Shown: one piece after another, positions 31,614-44,463 of the stretch
Numbering within the stretch: the stretch's first letter is position 1
Layout: every line of letters begins with the position of its first letter
NCBI GenBank assembly: GCA_015039365.1
Contig: WION01000041.1
Location: forward strand, 124,001 to 188,000
Length of the DNA stretch: 64,000 nt
Direction: 5' to 3'
Source of the DNA: Amanita rubescens
Taxonomy: Eukaryota; Basidiomycota; Agaricomycetes; Agaricales; Amanitaceae
Translations under genes and position numbers: made by a program
Notes under the pieces: generated by a model
Told to the model about the DNA's origin: nothing
The model's input: only the letters and a program-made list of their open reading frames with translations
The model's database searches: none

Positions 31614-33382
31614 ATGATACAGACTGGCCTCATTCCAAACGCGCACGATGACCTCGTAACGGACGCGTCTTACGATTACTACGGACTCCGCCTGGCTACT
31701 TGCAGCCTTGACCAAAGGTGTTTTTATCAAATACTACTAACCATTCGCGCTGTTAACGTATTCGCAGAATAAAGGTATGGAAGCTAAACGAAGCAGATGG
31801 TTCGTGGAGCGTCGAAGACGACTGGAAGGTGAGTACATCTTTGAAATGCAACCCTTTTATTAATCTTGTTCAGGCTCATGATGCCCCCATCTCAAAAGTC
31901 TGTTGGGCGCATCCCGAATATGGTACCATCATCGCCTCATCGTCATTTGACCGGACGGTCAAGATCTGGGAGAAAGCTGGCTCTTCTACCAATCTTGATG
32001 CAGTTCAGTCCGCTGTCAATGGCTCTACTCTTCAGCCTACCCCATCACGTTGGGTTGAGCGTGCAATGCTACCGGACGCCAAGTCTAGTGTCCGAGCTAT
32101 TGAATTCGCGCCTCACCAAATAGGCTTAAAGCTAGTACGTCCCGTTTGACACCTGTATACGCAATCGCGTGATACCGTACTCTTCAGGCAACTATATCCT
32201 CCGATAACCACCTTCGCATCTACGATTGCCTTGAGCCGTCCGCTCTTACTTCATGGCAGCTCACCGAAGAAGTTGACGTAACCAGTCTTCCAACATCGCC
32301 GTCTCCTTCCTACTTTTCTCGTTCGCACACTCTTGCAGTTGCCACCCCTACACAAACGTCCGCTATGCTCGACAGCGCATCAGCCACTCAAGTTGCGCAA
32401 GCTCTCCAGCAAAATCTTCAACAAGGGTCTAGTCAACCTCGCCTTGGTAGCGGAAATAAGGAAGCAGATGGTGGATGGTGCATATCATGGTGTAAAGACC
32501 GATACTGGGGTGAAGTCCTCGCCGTGGGGTGCGGCACAAGCGGAATAATCAAAGTACGCCTGCTCCAACGACTCTAACACATTTCTCTGATCACACCATA
32601 GATAATTCAAGTTACACCGTCTCGAAGACCAACGACAATACTTGCTCTAGACCCAACACCTCCTACGGAACCCTCGAACCTACCACAAACCTCACAAGGA
32701 ACTTCTCAACCGGAAGACTTTAGCACTGCTCCACCACCCAACACAGAATCTTCGACTGCTCCAGGTGGTTTTCCAGCGACAATCACTGGTTCACCCTCAA
32801 CCTCAGCAAAAGAAATAACGGGACCCGCTTCATACTCTATCACGTCCGTTTCATGGGCCCCATCCTGCGGGCGCTCCTACCACCTCATCGCTACGGGCGG
32901 CCGTGACGGACATGTCCGCATCTGGCGTGTTCGTCCCGCTCCCGAGGAGGATCCTGAGCTGTATTACGACGAACAACCAGGCGGTCACGGGAAAGGTGAC
33001 ACTGAAGGAGGGGAGAATGAAAACGGGAACAAATGGTCAGCGACTGTAGTTGCTGATTTCGATCATCACAGGTTGGCCGCACGTAACATCTGGTTGATTC
33101 TTGATACTAATGATGAAATGGTACAGATCAACAGTTGGACGGGTCGAGTGGAACATCACTGGGTAAGCAAATTCATGCTCTTGATGTTGACACTACCTCA
33201 CCTTGATTCATGAAAGGACTGTCCTCTCGTCCGCTGGGAACGACGGTCGGGTACGGTTATGGAAAGTGACTGCGGGTAACGGTCAGTGGAGGCCCGCTGG
33301 TAGCATCGGTGTTGAACAGGATGACGAACGGGAGCTGCAAAAGCAACAGGTTGGAGTAGAAAAGGATATTGACATGGATTGA
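31614..33382 (+). CDS. seh1: Seh1, WD40 nucleoporin
   Basis: Seven exons join cleanly from the ATG at 31614 to TGA at 33380-33382. The introns are about 31716-31768, 31829-31873, 32134-32187, 32554-32602, 33072-33125 and 33163-33216. The N terminus reads MIQTGLIPNAHDDLVTDASY, then DYYGLRLATCSLDQRIKVWK. This is the hallmark first blade of Seh1, a component of the Y-complex of the nuclear pore and of SEACAT/GATOR2. Further WD40 blades include AHDAPISKVCWAHPEYGTII, FDRTVKIWE, LVATGGRDG-type HLIATGGRDGHVRIWRV and TVLSSAGNDGRVRLWKV. A low-complexity insertion (about 32640-32830) lies between blades. The C terminus is short and acidic (EKDIDMD). The last exon and 3' flank are copied again 11.2 kb downstream. 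Confidence 0.9.
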
Positions 33383-33700
33383 GCTTTGTTCTACGCGAAA
33401 GAGTGCCAGGCTGGCTGATAGGTCCCCTGACTCATTGAAATATTACGTAAAACGGTAGTTACAGCGTCGTGCTGTAATTTACGACTGCTCTCTTTCCTAC
33501 CGAGTTCCATACCCTCTTCCCTCCATTTCTCGGACAAAGAACTTATGATCTCTGGGCTGCTTAAGGAAAATGACATTTATCGCACTCGGGTCTCAAGATG
33601 TGGATGTATCGTGGACAGATACGTTTCTGTCAGTGGCAGTTCCGATTCGAGCTTGACGTATATCGATATCCATTTCCGATAGGAATGCCTCCTTATTGCA
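33216..33700 (+). repeat. Segmental duplication, original copy (seh1 last exon and 3' flank)
   Basis: It matches 44464-44974 in the same orientation. The coding part (GGACTGTCCTCTCGTCCGCT onward) is almost identical. The 3' flank shows insertions of about 30 bp. Confidence 0.9.
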
Positions 33701-34006
33701 AAAGCAAAAAGTGAGCAAGCCCTTCCGAGTTGCCATAGATTTTCTGATTAGAATAGGCATTGCAAGACAATGGTATTGTAATTAGAAGAAGAATTTACAA
33801 CAAAAATGGAATGTGGTGCCCAGGCGCCCATCCCGCGAAACACAGAATTATACGGTTTTGACCTGTTTCTCACAGAATCATTTTTTACTGGGGCGGTGAG
33901 ACCATACATGCACCGGCGGTGATGGTGCTCGGGTGTCGTTGAAAAACTATCTTAGAAGTCACGTGCATCAGAGAACGACCGTTCGTTCCAGTTTTTCAGT
34001 TAACTG
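33383..34006. other. Intergenic with duplicated sequence
   Basis: The first 320 bp belong to the segmental duplication. At 33853-33879, a 27-nt stretch is the exact reverse complement of 43091-43117. No gene was seen. Confidence 0.6.
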
Positions 34007-36564
34007 TCACTCGCGCCCTGCCCCCATGCCCCTACCGGTGAAGGAAGGACAATGTCCAGGGTGGCACCTGTATCGCGAACGATATATGGTGGCTACCTTA
34101 TCACATGTTTTTCCCCTCCAATCAGCCGAATCATGTCCCTCAATTTCTCGTTTCGCTCGTTCTCTTAATTCTCGGCGAAGGATCTTACCAGAAACACTAC
34201 TAACAAGCATGTCAGCTCAACGCCGGAGAATCAGAACAGTTCGGTACCTCTTCGGAATAATGTCAATGATGACGACACCTGAGGAGATAGAAGTCAATCA
34301 TAACACGACAACTCAGAATGATGCTCACCTCCTCTCAAGTGTTTGTACCAAGCGATTTTCTCGTTGGTCCAGTCCTCTACATCACGGCAAAACGCGGGTA
34401 TGTCACGAACTGCATTAGGCTTCGGGACAACGTAGGCTCTATTATTGAGATTAGAGTGAATTCTGCCTGGAAAGTGATACGACTCAATCACCTTGGCAAC
34501 TCGGTCGCCTCCTTCGTACTTTGGACTGCAATTACCGCCGCATCTTTAATGTTAGGATGCGCCAAAAGAATACTTTCTAATTCTGCTGGAGCAACTGCCA
34601 CCGTTATCGTTTGTTATGGGAAATCACCTTGCCAAACGATATTATTTGCCTACCTTGGAAACCCTAGTAGCTGTTCAGCATGGCCATCGAAGAACGCAAG
34701 TAGACTGTCAATTACCTTGTATTTAATCAGCTCCTTCCGTCTATCAACAATGTAGTAAAACCCATCGACATCCCGTTTCGCAACGTCGCCAGTCTTAAAC
34801 CATCCGTCGGAAGTGAATGCTTCGGTTGTCGCTGCCTTATCACCTAGATAAGCCTTGGAGCGAGTTTCAACGCAGGCAACAGTATAGGATACCAGTTATC
34901 CTTACTTTCATGATAGTTGGTCCTCTCATCCACAACTCTCCAGGTTGCCCTTCACCAGCATCGAGGCCTCCTTTGTCCGCGACGACGATTCGTGCCTCTA
35001 AATTGGGCAATAGAACACCAACGCTACTAATTTTCAAGTTGTCCATATCTTCTGGCACGGGTGTCAGGTGCGAGATACATGATGCCTCCGTAAGACCATA
35101 TCCTTCGCATGTAATCATTAGTGCGTCGTAATTACACTAGTGAACTTTCTTACCCTGCAAAAGACTGAGTTTACTCTTTCCACTTCGCTTGGAAAGCAGG
35201 CGGTTCCTAGCCTTTGAGCATGGTGAGATTCATTCTTTTCGGGCAGGAAATGGAATAAACTATACTTCAATTGCAAGAATATCACCTAATGGCGCAGCAC
35301 CGAAGATAATATACTCCAAGGATGACATATTATATTCATCGACAGCTAACATGATTAATGTCACGGATTTGGTATCACGTTGGAAGACTTACCGGAATGC
35401 CGAGCCAAGTGAAGCAGCACTGGGGGGACGGTAAGTGCTATCGTAACCTTGTACTTTTCTACGTTGGCGCAAAATTGGGCAGGCTCAAATAGCTGTTGGA
35501 TGATAACGGGTGTACCACACATAAACGGGAAATGGAGGTTCATCATGAGACCTAGTACATAGAAACGGAAAGGTCAGGATGGAGTTGTATAATATATACT
35601 TCTATCATAACGTACCATATATGTAATAAAAGGGCAAGATGCCCAAAGTTAACTCGCCAGCTGTTACCGGGGGAAACACTGGTATCAGAGAGTCTAGGTT
35701 GGCGGTGACATTCTGATGCGTTGTCTATGAGATAACATGTAAATTGCATTGCTACACATTAGTTGTTGATGTACCTCTACACCTTTGGGCTTCCCCGAGG
35801 TGCCTAAGCAACATGAAATCAACAGATGTGGACATCGTTATGTAACTTAGTAAACCTACCGGAGCTGTAACAGAGATAAACAGTTTCGTGAGCCAATTCA
35901 CCATCGAACTTCACCTCTTCTTCGAGAGTTCCTAGCTTAAGCAGATCCTCCATATGTACAAGGCCGGCTGCTTCGGGTTTGCGTGAAGCCGCTGGGCCAT
36001 CCAGCCAACGCAGACTGCTTCCCAACACGATAATTCTTTTGTTGACCTGATCCTTCGTAAGTCCCAGGTTCTGCAGAGTTGCCTGCGCGGTTGCAAGCCC
36101 GTCTTCGCTCGTCAGAATGAGCGCGGCGCCGCTATCGACATAGTGGGTTGCAAGTTCTTGTGCATTATAAGCGCTATTGGGGAATGTGCACCTCAATCCT
36201 GCAGCAACTATATATATCATGATGATCAGAAGAGAGCTAAGGCGGACTATAAAAAGAATGGCTTGCCTGATCCCAGCAATACGACGGGCCAGCATAGTGA
36301 ATTGATTGAATAGATGAGAACGACGTCGCCTCTCTTGGCAGCGATCTGTGGATGGTTGCATATTCCGTATCCAAATGCGAGGGTCAAACGCTTGAGGTGT
36401 GCGCGAGTGATGGTCATGCCAGAAACGGGGTCGATGAAGGCAGATACTGAACCGGGGAATTGACCAACAAGGTTTGGGTCGCTGGAAGCAAATAGATGGG
36501 TGTAGACGGATCTCCGGACGATAGGAACAGAAGGAATGGGAGAATTATAGATTCCGGAAGTCAT
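34007..36564 (-). CDS. Acyl-CoA ligase, 4-coumarate-CoA-ligase-like (AMP-forming)
   Basis: About a dozen exons read intact from the ATG at 36564 to the stop at 34007. Such ligases adenylate a carboxylic acid with ATP and transfer it to CoA. Motifs seen in order: the start [40 protein letters not shown] after a GC-AG intron (36208-36266); and the P-loop [12 protein letters not shown], split by an intron near 35815-35870. Then come the loop GAAPLG and YGLTE (35086-35100), WFKTGDVA, and [20 protein letters not shown], where GFQV needs a 10-nt exon at 34654-34663. The catalytic-Lys motif [10 protein letters not shown] has its Lys at 34184-34186. No C-terminal SKL-type peroxisome signal is visible. 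The substrate cannot be told; similar fungal enzymes act on aromatic or fatty acids. It is head-to-head with the kinase-like gene. Confidence 0.88.
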
Positions 36565-36823
36565 GGTCGCTGGTAAGCGCAGATACGTTGCACTATTTAG
36601 CCCAATGCCAATGGGCGCCTATGCATGGCCAATGCGTGGCCCATGCATTGCCCGCAGAATTGGAGGTGGTACACGCTTGACTCGAAACATGTCGGCAATG
36701 CCCACGCCTCGGCCACGCCCCTGGTCCACGCCACGATGAGGCCTGCCATGTCGCTGACCAAGCGGTCAAACTGTGCAGCTATATCATGCCACCTCATGTA
36801 ACAAGCACTGCATTTGCGCTACT
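36565..36823. promoter_or_regulatory. Short divergent promoter between ligase and kinase-like gene A
   Basis: About 260 bp. It holds a near-palindrome around 36623-36653 (TGCATGGCC...GGCCCATGCA). Its right part (from about 36750, CGCTGACCAAGCGGTC) is shared with the flank of copy B. Confidence 0.5.
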
Positions 36824-39725
36824 ATGTCCCCCACCAGAAGAGTCAAAGCCGTTCGTACTAGGTCTTCCAAGCGTATACGGCGTACTACACCTTCAACTTC
36901 ACTAGCATCTCCTGCCGATTGGGTGTGGAGTGCTCTTCATATCGCGAGACGGGCTGCGATGGCTGATGACATTGCACATATTCCATGTATTCAAGACATT
37001 GCGAACATTTTTCAGGGGATGTTGAAACAACTTCAAGTGTGTTTAACTGTTCTTCTGCGCGTAGCTATGATCATTCTTGGTAGGAAATGACGAGGAATAT
37101 GGACGACTTTGAAGTGATCACAAATGAAATCGGGGTCCTTATTGAATCTGTTGTTCAGTATGCGAGGGAACATAAGCCGGCGTCCCAGAGATTCGTAAAA
37201 GTGTGCGATGATATCCTGAGGTGAGTATGTTCGTCATGGATTGCGTCCGTGCTTGCTGAACATAAGCAATAGCACTATATCATCCATGATGGAGCGAATA
37301 TTTGGCAACTCTGGTGGCCCCAACAAGCGCTCTGCAAAGGCGAAGGCATACCCGGATGTTCTACTCCCTTACCAGTTCACAGTCACGCGCCTGCACATTG
37401 ATCTCCAGGTGACACCGAAAAGTCGATTATGAGCTTATATATATTAATGAAACGATGCAACAGTTGCTCTCATCATCATCATCGACCGGAATCCTCTCAA
37501 ATGCGACGGGGGTCACCATTTCTCACGCAATGTTGATAGATAACCACGGCAGTTTGAAGATCAACAACAATGGGACGACAGATATGTTAGCCGACCATCT
37601 GGATGCTGATCAGATGTCGACAGGGCGAGCGGATGAACTTGATGTGTCACATGTATACTTATCGATGTCGTTTCGTGGATATTGGCTAACATGCAGTAGT
37701 TTATAAAGATTAAATATGGCGACCTTCAAGCCGTTACTGAGCCGTGGACAAGAACTCGACGGGAACTCGTGTGGAACGATGAGAATTACGAAAAAGGACA
37801 GCCTGTTGCTCAGGAATTCACCGTTCGCATGGGCGGTGAGTTCAAGATGGCTAGAACGTATGCAGGGGAAGATGCTTTGCAAGTGAGTACAATCACGAAT
37901 ATACTTGTATATCAGTGCGGAATTCATGTCGTTGTAGTCTTTTAAGAATGATGTTGGGATAATCCTGCGACAGAAGTTTCGGCAAGTCTTATTGTCGTCG
38001 TCGTTGTTGATCAGGACTTTAGCGCTCATCGATAACTTCAGACATCCACATATCATTGAACTTTTCGGCGTGTGTTTATCTGACAAAGTGCCCACACTCA
38101 TATTCCACGGGGGTGAGATGCTTTCTACGCCTTGCGCCAGGTGACTCGCGTCTGATATTCATTTCAAGATCTTAGAAGAGTCAACGATGATAAGCATCTT
38201 GGTGTGCGAGATGCTTTGCATCGAAAGTTTCGGCTGGTATGTCCCCTGCGTCACTATCACTTTATTACTCTACAGCTGAATACGTACAGTGTAGGGAATG
38301 GCAGGTTGGTAACAATACATTTCCAAACCGTTGCTTTGACGCATGCCATTTTGAGGTGGCCCGTCGTTATTTAAAGGAAAAGTATCATGATCCAATCATC
38401 CTCGATGATGATTACGTTATTCCGATCAAAATATATCGCACTAATTACAGCTTGCATGTCTATGTGGACAGTTGTTCTCAGCATTTAAAAGTATCCATCG
38501 TGCGTACTCCGTTGATCACATGCTATGACACAAATCTTTGCACTCAGGAATCTCCAATCCAAAGTAATAACTGGGACCCCGCCTATTTCGATCCTCCAAG
38601 ACTTAGCTCATCCGAGCTGAAAGCAGTTGAGGATGGGTTATCCGACGGAACTATACGTGATAGGTCTCAAAGTGACAAAAAAAAGTTTTTACTTGCTATC
38701 TACGATCATATGATCTGGGATTTCAGATCCGTTTCCCCAGATTCTCCACCTTTTAGAAAGCCAACCACATTGATCTCACCAATGAGGCGCGCCGGGGCCG
38801 TGCGACTCACGTTCGACCGTGAATATCACTTCAAATGGGGCCATTGGCAAGTCCACCCACACGGACTGAACGTTGAAATGTCTCGTGTCACTGTCGAGAA
38901 TAGCTCTTGGACACGGTGTGTAATTATTATTATTTGTAAAAATTGAAATCATTATTGACTCCCTAAAGTTTTACGATACCCAAGCTTTCTTCCAAAGATC
39001 AGCGAGGGAAACCGATCATCCGTTGTTGTTCGCGCTTTGACGCTCCATTGCTATATCGTCAGACTTTATTGGCCCAAGCCGAACAAATAATGTCTCAGAT
39101 CAAATCGTCGTGCACTAGTCGCGAGGATATGGCGCTCGGTAGGCAGGTTAAATCAAGGAAAATTAACACTTAAATAAGATGCGGTGACTAGTGACTAGCA
39201 TGCACCGTACTGTCTTCTTCCAGGGCTACTTCTCTCCGACATTGCCCTTACAAGCCCCGGAAGTGGTTTTTTTATTCGTTCAAGACCCTCAGGATGTTGA
39301 CGACGTGTTCGAAATAGCATGGTTTTGGACGAAAGACCCGAAAGGGTCGGAACGTCTCAGCGAGGCTGAGATGCGTGCATTCGGGTTGCGCAAGGTTCGG
39401 TCGTCCAAAATCTACTTTGACGCGCAGGCACCGAGGCGATCGCGCCTGTGGGAGGAATTACGCATCTACCATGAGACTTTTGGATTTGGTACTGATTCAC
39501 CCGCTATTCCCCGTCTCTTGGACTTACCAGTCGCTTCGGTTGAATGGGACGGTAGGTCCTTTTTTATATTATTTATTTTATGACTCAAGCGGCCTTGTTC
39601 AAATACACAGGAAATGAAAAAGGCCCTTTAACGCCTTGGGAGTTGATTACGCTGAGTCAGGCTGAATACAATAGAGAGCGAAACCGTAGCCTATAACGAT
39701 ATAAATGTCATATGCGAGTACATAT
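36750..39725 (+). repeat. Tandem duplication unit A (about 3 kb)
   Basis: Aligns with 39985-42960 over its whole length with an offset of about 3,240 bp. Similarity begins at CGCTGACCAAGCGGTC and ends just after the stop codon at ATAACGATATAAATGT. Confidence 0.9.
36824..39696 (+). CDS. Kinase-N-lobe-like protein, tandem copy A
   Basis: The spliced reading from the ATG at 36824 to TAA at 39694-39696 uses about ten short introns (for example 37041-37079, 37219-37272, 38265 region, 39131-39189 and 39551-39610). A basic N terminus (SPTRRVKAVRTRSSKRIRRT) is followed by a helical segment. Then comes a domain like the small lobe of protein kinases: EFTVRMGGEFKMARTYAGED, then LIDNFRHPHIIELFGVCLSD, then PTLIFHGDL. 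The usual VAIK lysine is not obvious and no HRD or DFG motif follows, so catalysis is doubtful. The C-terminal half (starting CREWQVGNNTFPN) is unrecognised. It includes GAVRLTFDREYHFKWGHWQV and QAPEVVFLFVQDPQDVDDVF. Such kinase-like orphan families are common in agaricomycetes. Role unknown. Confidence 0.7.
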
Positions 39726-39984
39726 ATATTCACCGTTTCAGTAAGAGCCACAGGAATGTTGTTATATTTTTTCCCGGTCTTTTTGACTCGTATGACTAAC
39801 GATTTCTTTTCTGCGTATTGAATACGTTGGATGTCTTAGGCCCCATGTTTCAATGGATGCAAATATATATACAGATTGGGCATTGTTGAGTGAACCATAG
39901 CCTTACGTCATAATCATCGGATTATGCGGATCTATCCGCTGCCCGGGAACGAGACTAAGAACCCTGATCCATTCCACGCGACTG

Positions 39985-42960
39985 TCCCAGCGACACGCTG
40001 ACCAAGCGGTCCACAGTCCAAAATTCACCATCTGGCCTCATGTAACAAGCGTTGCATCGCTACTACCATGTCCCCCAGCAGAAGAGTGAAAGCCGTTCGT
40101 ACTAGGTCTTCCAAGCGTATACGGCGTACTACGCCTTCAACTTCACTAGCATCTCCTGCCGATTGGGTGTGGAGTGCTCTGCATATCGCGAGACGGGCTG
40201 CAATGGCTGATGACATTGCACATATTCCATGTATTCAAGACATGGCGAACATTTTCACGAGGATGTTGGAACAACTTCAAGTTTGTTTAACTGTTCTTCT
40301 GCGCGTAGCTATGATCATTCTTGGCAGGAAATGACGAGGAATATGGACGACTTTGAAGTGATCACAAATGAAATCGGGGTCCTTATTGAATCAGTTGTTC
40401 AGTATGCGAGGGAACGTGAGCCGATGTCACAGAGATTCGTAGGGGTATGCAATGGTATCCTGAGGTCAGTATATTCACCGTCGCAGGCGAGTCTGTGTTT
40501 GCTGACCATAAGCAATTAGTTCTATATCGTCCATGCAATCCGAGATGGAAGAGATAATTGGCAGCATTGGTGGTCTTCATACGCGCTCTGCGAAGGCAAA
40601 AATCCAAGGTTTTTTATCTTCTTACCAGCTCCGAGTCAAGTGCCTGCGCAGTGATCTCCAGGTACGGGCACCAATACTCGATTGTGATCTTATATATATT
40701 AATGAAAACGATACAACAGTTGCTCTCATCGACCGGAATCCTCTCAAATGCGACTGGGTTCACCATTTCTCACGCAATATCGGATAACCACGGCAATTTG
40801 CAGATCAACAGCAATGGGATGACAGATATGTTAGCCGACCATCTGGATGCTGATCAAATGTCGACAGGGCGAGCGGATGAACTTGATATGTCACATGTAT
40901 GCTTATCGATGTCGTTATCGTGGATATTGGCTAACATGCAGTAGTTCAGAAAGATTAAATTTGGCGACCTTAAAGCCGTTAATAACCGGTGGACAAGAAC
41001 TCGACGGGAACTCATGTGGAACGATGAGAATTACGAAAAAGGACAGCCTGTTGCTCAGGAATTCACCGTTCGCATGGGCGGTGAATTCAAGACTGCTAGA
41101 ATGTATGTAGGGGAAGATGCTTTGCAAGTGAGTACAATCACGAATATACTTGTATATCAATGCGGAATTCATGTCGTTGTAGTCTTTTAAGAATGATGTT
41201 GGGATAATCCTGCGACAGAAGTTTCGGCAAGTCTTATTGTCGTCGTCGTCGTCGTTGATCAGGACTTTAGCGCTCATCGATAACTTCAGACATCCACATA
41301 TCATTGAACTTTTCGGCGTGTGTTTATCTGACAAAGTGCCCACACTCATATTCCACGGGGGTGAGATGCTTTCTAAGCCTTGCGCCAGGTGACTCGCGTC
41401 TGATATCCATTTCAAGATCTTAGAAGAGTCAACGATGATAAGCATCTTGGTGTGCGAGATGCTTTGCATCGAAAGTTTCGGCTGGTATGTCCCCTGCGTC
41501 ACTATCACCTCATTACTCTACAAATACGTACAGTGTAGGGAATGGCAGGTTGGTAACAATACATCTCCAAACCGTTGCTTTGACGCATACCATTTTGAGG
41601 TGGCCCGTCGTTATTTAAAGGAAAAGTATCATGATCAAATTATCCTCGATGATGATTACGTTGTTCCGATCAAAATATTTCGCACTAATTACAGCTTGCA
41701 TGGCTATGTGGACAGTTTTCAGCATTTAAAAGTATCCATCGTGCGTGTCTCCGTTGGTCACATGCTATGATATGACATAGATCTCTGCACTCAGGAATCT
41801 CCAGTCGAAAGTAATAACTGGGACCCCGCCTATTTCGATCCTCCAAGAGTTACCTCATCCGAGCTGAAAGCAATTGAGGATGGGTTATCTGACGGAACTA
41901 TACGTGATAGGTCTCAAAGTGACAAAAAAAAGTTTTTACTTGCCATCTACGATCATATGTTCTGGGATTTCCAATCCGTTTCTCCACCTTTTAGAAAGCC
42001 GACCACATTAATCTCACCAATGAGGCGCGCCGGGGCCGTGCGACTCACGTTCGACCGTGAATATCACTTCAAATGGGGCCATTGGCAAGTCCACCCACAC
42101 GGACTGAACGTTGAAATGTCTTATGTCACTATCGAGAATAGCTCTTGGACACGGTGTGTAATAATAATCATTTGTAAAAATTGAAATCATTATTGACTCC
42201 CTAAAGTTTTACGATACCCAAGCTTTCTTCCAAAGATCAGCGAGGGCACCCGATTATCCGTTGCTGTTCGCGCTTTGACGCTCCATTGCTATATCGTCAG
42301 ACTTTATTAGCCCAAGCTGAACGAATAATGTCTCAGATCAGATCGTTATGCACTAGTCGCGATGATATGGTGCTCGGTAGGCAGGTTAAATCAAGGAAAA
42401 TTAACACTTAAATAAGATTCGGTGACTAGTGACTAGCATGCACCGTACTATCTTCTTCCAGGGCTATTTCTCTCCGACATTGCCCTTACAAGCCCCGGAA
42501 GTGGTCTTTTTATTCGTTCAAGACCCTCAGGATGTTGACGACGTGTTTGAAATAGCATGGTTTTGGACAAAGGATCCGAAAGGGTCGGAACGTCTCAGCG
42601 AGGGTGACATGGGTGCATTCGGGCTGTGCAAGGTTCGGTCGTCCAAAATCTACGTTGACGCGCAGGCATCGAGGCGATCGCGCCTGTGGGAGGAATTACG
42701 GATCTACCATGAGACATTTGGATTTGGTGCTGATTCACCCGCTATTCCCCGTCTCTTGGACTTACCAGTCGCTTCGGTTGAATGGGACGGTAGGTTCGTT
42801 TTTGTATTATTTATCTTATGACTCAAGCGGCCTCGTTCAAAAACACAGGAGATGAAAACGGCCCTCTAACGCCTTGGGAATCGATTACGTTGAGTCAGGC
42901 TGAATACCATGGGGAGCGAGACCAGTGCTATTCATAACGATATAAATGTTATATGCACAT
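39985..42960 (+). repeat. Tandem duplication unit B (about 3 kb)
   Basis: Second copy of 36750-39725. Exonic indels between the copies are multiples of three, while intronic indels are not. Confidence 0.9.
40068..42937 (+). CDS. Kinase-N-lobe-like protein, tandem copy B
   Basis: Paralogue of the gene at 36824, in the same orientation 3,244 bp downstream, ending at TAA 42935-42937. All exon borders are kept. The intron ending at the TACAG near 41532 is kept even though copy B lost a competing AG that copy A still has at about 38275. Protein changes include loss of three Ser near 40728, two extra codons in a TCG run near 41245, loss of one codon near 41717 and of three near 41973, all in frame. 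The C-terminal exon is well conserved (QAPEVVFLFVQDPQDVDDVF), with a changed tail. The domain picture is as for copy A. It appears intact rather than decayed. Confidence 0.7.
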
Positions 42961-44463
42961 TGTTAGATTTTTCTCTCCCCTCATTTCCTGTTTTTTTTGA
43001 CTTGCGCGAGTAGCGATTTTCTGGTGTTTGAATTCCACAGCTGTTTCAGTTAGACCACTTTCCCTCCGCCCTTGAATCCCAGTCGAAAACGATTCTGTGA
43101 GAAACAGGTCAAAACCGCGTGGTTCCGTATTCAGCAGGATGGGACGGGTTTCAAACGCTTCTACACCATTGCAATGTCCGATCTCGTCAAAATTTCCGCT
43201 CAACTCATCTCGAAACCGTTTGTCACACAAAGCATGCATTTGCCACTGGAAAATGTACAACCATCCTATTTCCGCTCCTCCCCGCTTGCTCCTGCTTCTC
43301 CCCAATCAAATTCACGTCGCCCGTTATCTGACATACAAGTGTCTGGATGAGTCTGTAGTAAGTGCCGCCCAAGCCTCATTAAACTGGTCGTGCATTCCTT
43401 TGATGTGAATCTTCTAGAAATCAATGTTGAAAAGATTCATATTCATATTCGTCAGCCGAGTCTTGCCGTTGTGTGAATACGACTTACTCGCGGGTGTGTT
43501 ATACTTAGTGATGCGTTTGATTGCACTCCCGTCCTAGCTCGCTTTCCATTCGTGTTAGCGTTGGTATTGCTATCAGTGACAGGAGCCATAGCTGTACTCT
43601 GTTGTATAAAATTTGGTTCGATTGCGTTATTTAACTATAAAAGTTTTTGAGTGTCATCAAATGTCGGTTTGTAGTGGGAGAGTGGTGGACGTGGGTTTCT
43701 TGGGAATATTGATCTAAGTGAGCCGTATGACTCGTCTTGACGTGAACGACACTTGCCATTGTCTGGATGTCAGCCGAATGTTAAGTCTTGTCAGCGGTGG
43801 TGGTGCAATCTTCTTCAGAAGCCGGAGTCAGAGTGCTGCTGGCTGAAGTTGTCTACAAAACTCCCGGTTCTCAGAAGACTCGAGGCGACGACGACGACTG
43901 TTATCGCCGTGAGAGAGCGGTCTTACTTATCTCTGTTGTTTGGCCAGGTGTTTCTGCTTCTCGAGGAATTGAAGCATTGTAACTGTCAGCCATGGTTTGT
44001 GAATCAGAAGTAGGTACCAAAGGTCTTCGGTATCAGAACCTGGCGCTTTTGCTTGTCGCCGGGACGCAGAACCAGCCTCTGCTTTATCTTCGTCTGTTGG
44101 TCTCGGCTTATTGACGTCTTTTTCATGTAAGGCTGAGTTTGGGTGGCTGTTTAATGCACTGTCAGGAATACGTTATGACATAAATCTGGTAGTAGAGTTA
44201 AATGAACACACCGAGTTTGTGGGCTTAATTACGTGAGAAGGAGAGGCTTCCGAGCCTGGTAGAACTTGAGGAAACATGCTCGAGAATCAAGATGAGGAGT
44301 GCCTGTTTGAGAAAAAGCTGCTGGTGAATAAACAGCGTCAAGCTGGACGCGCATATAGGGAGGTTGACCCTAACCCCGACTCCGCCCCCGACGACTGATG
44401 TTCGATCCTTGGGCATTATCAATCCCCCTTGGCATATTCATGCCATTCCCCGATTCCCTATCA
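42961..44463. other. Unresolved stretch with possible minus-strand coding traces
   Basis: 43091-43117 is the reverse complement of 33853-33879. On the minus strand, parts of 43740-44160 read plausibly (for example HEKDVNKPRPTDEDKAEAGS near 44070-44135, and VVHVKTSHTAHLDQY near 43700-43750). No start, frame or intron set joins them. It could be a decayed gene, but I cannot support a model. Confidence 0.3.

Noticed and set aside
34318..34755. 145-codon plus-strand ORF
   Set aside because: Antisense to CoA ligase exons that carry conserved motifs.
36573..36797. 66-codon minus-strand ORF between ligase and kinase-like gene
   Set aside because: Lies in the divergent promoter over a near-palindrome; no conserved content.
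38265..38283. Apparent disabling change in kinase-like copy B (lost AG acceptor)
   Set aside because: Both copies can use the later acceptor ending TACAG before TGTAGGGAATGG, which keeps frame in each.
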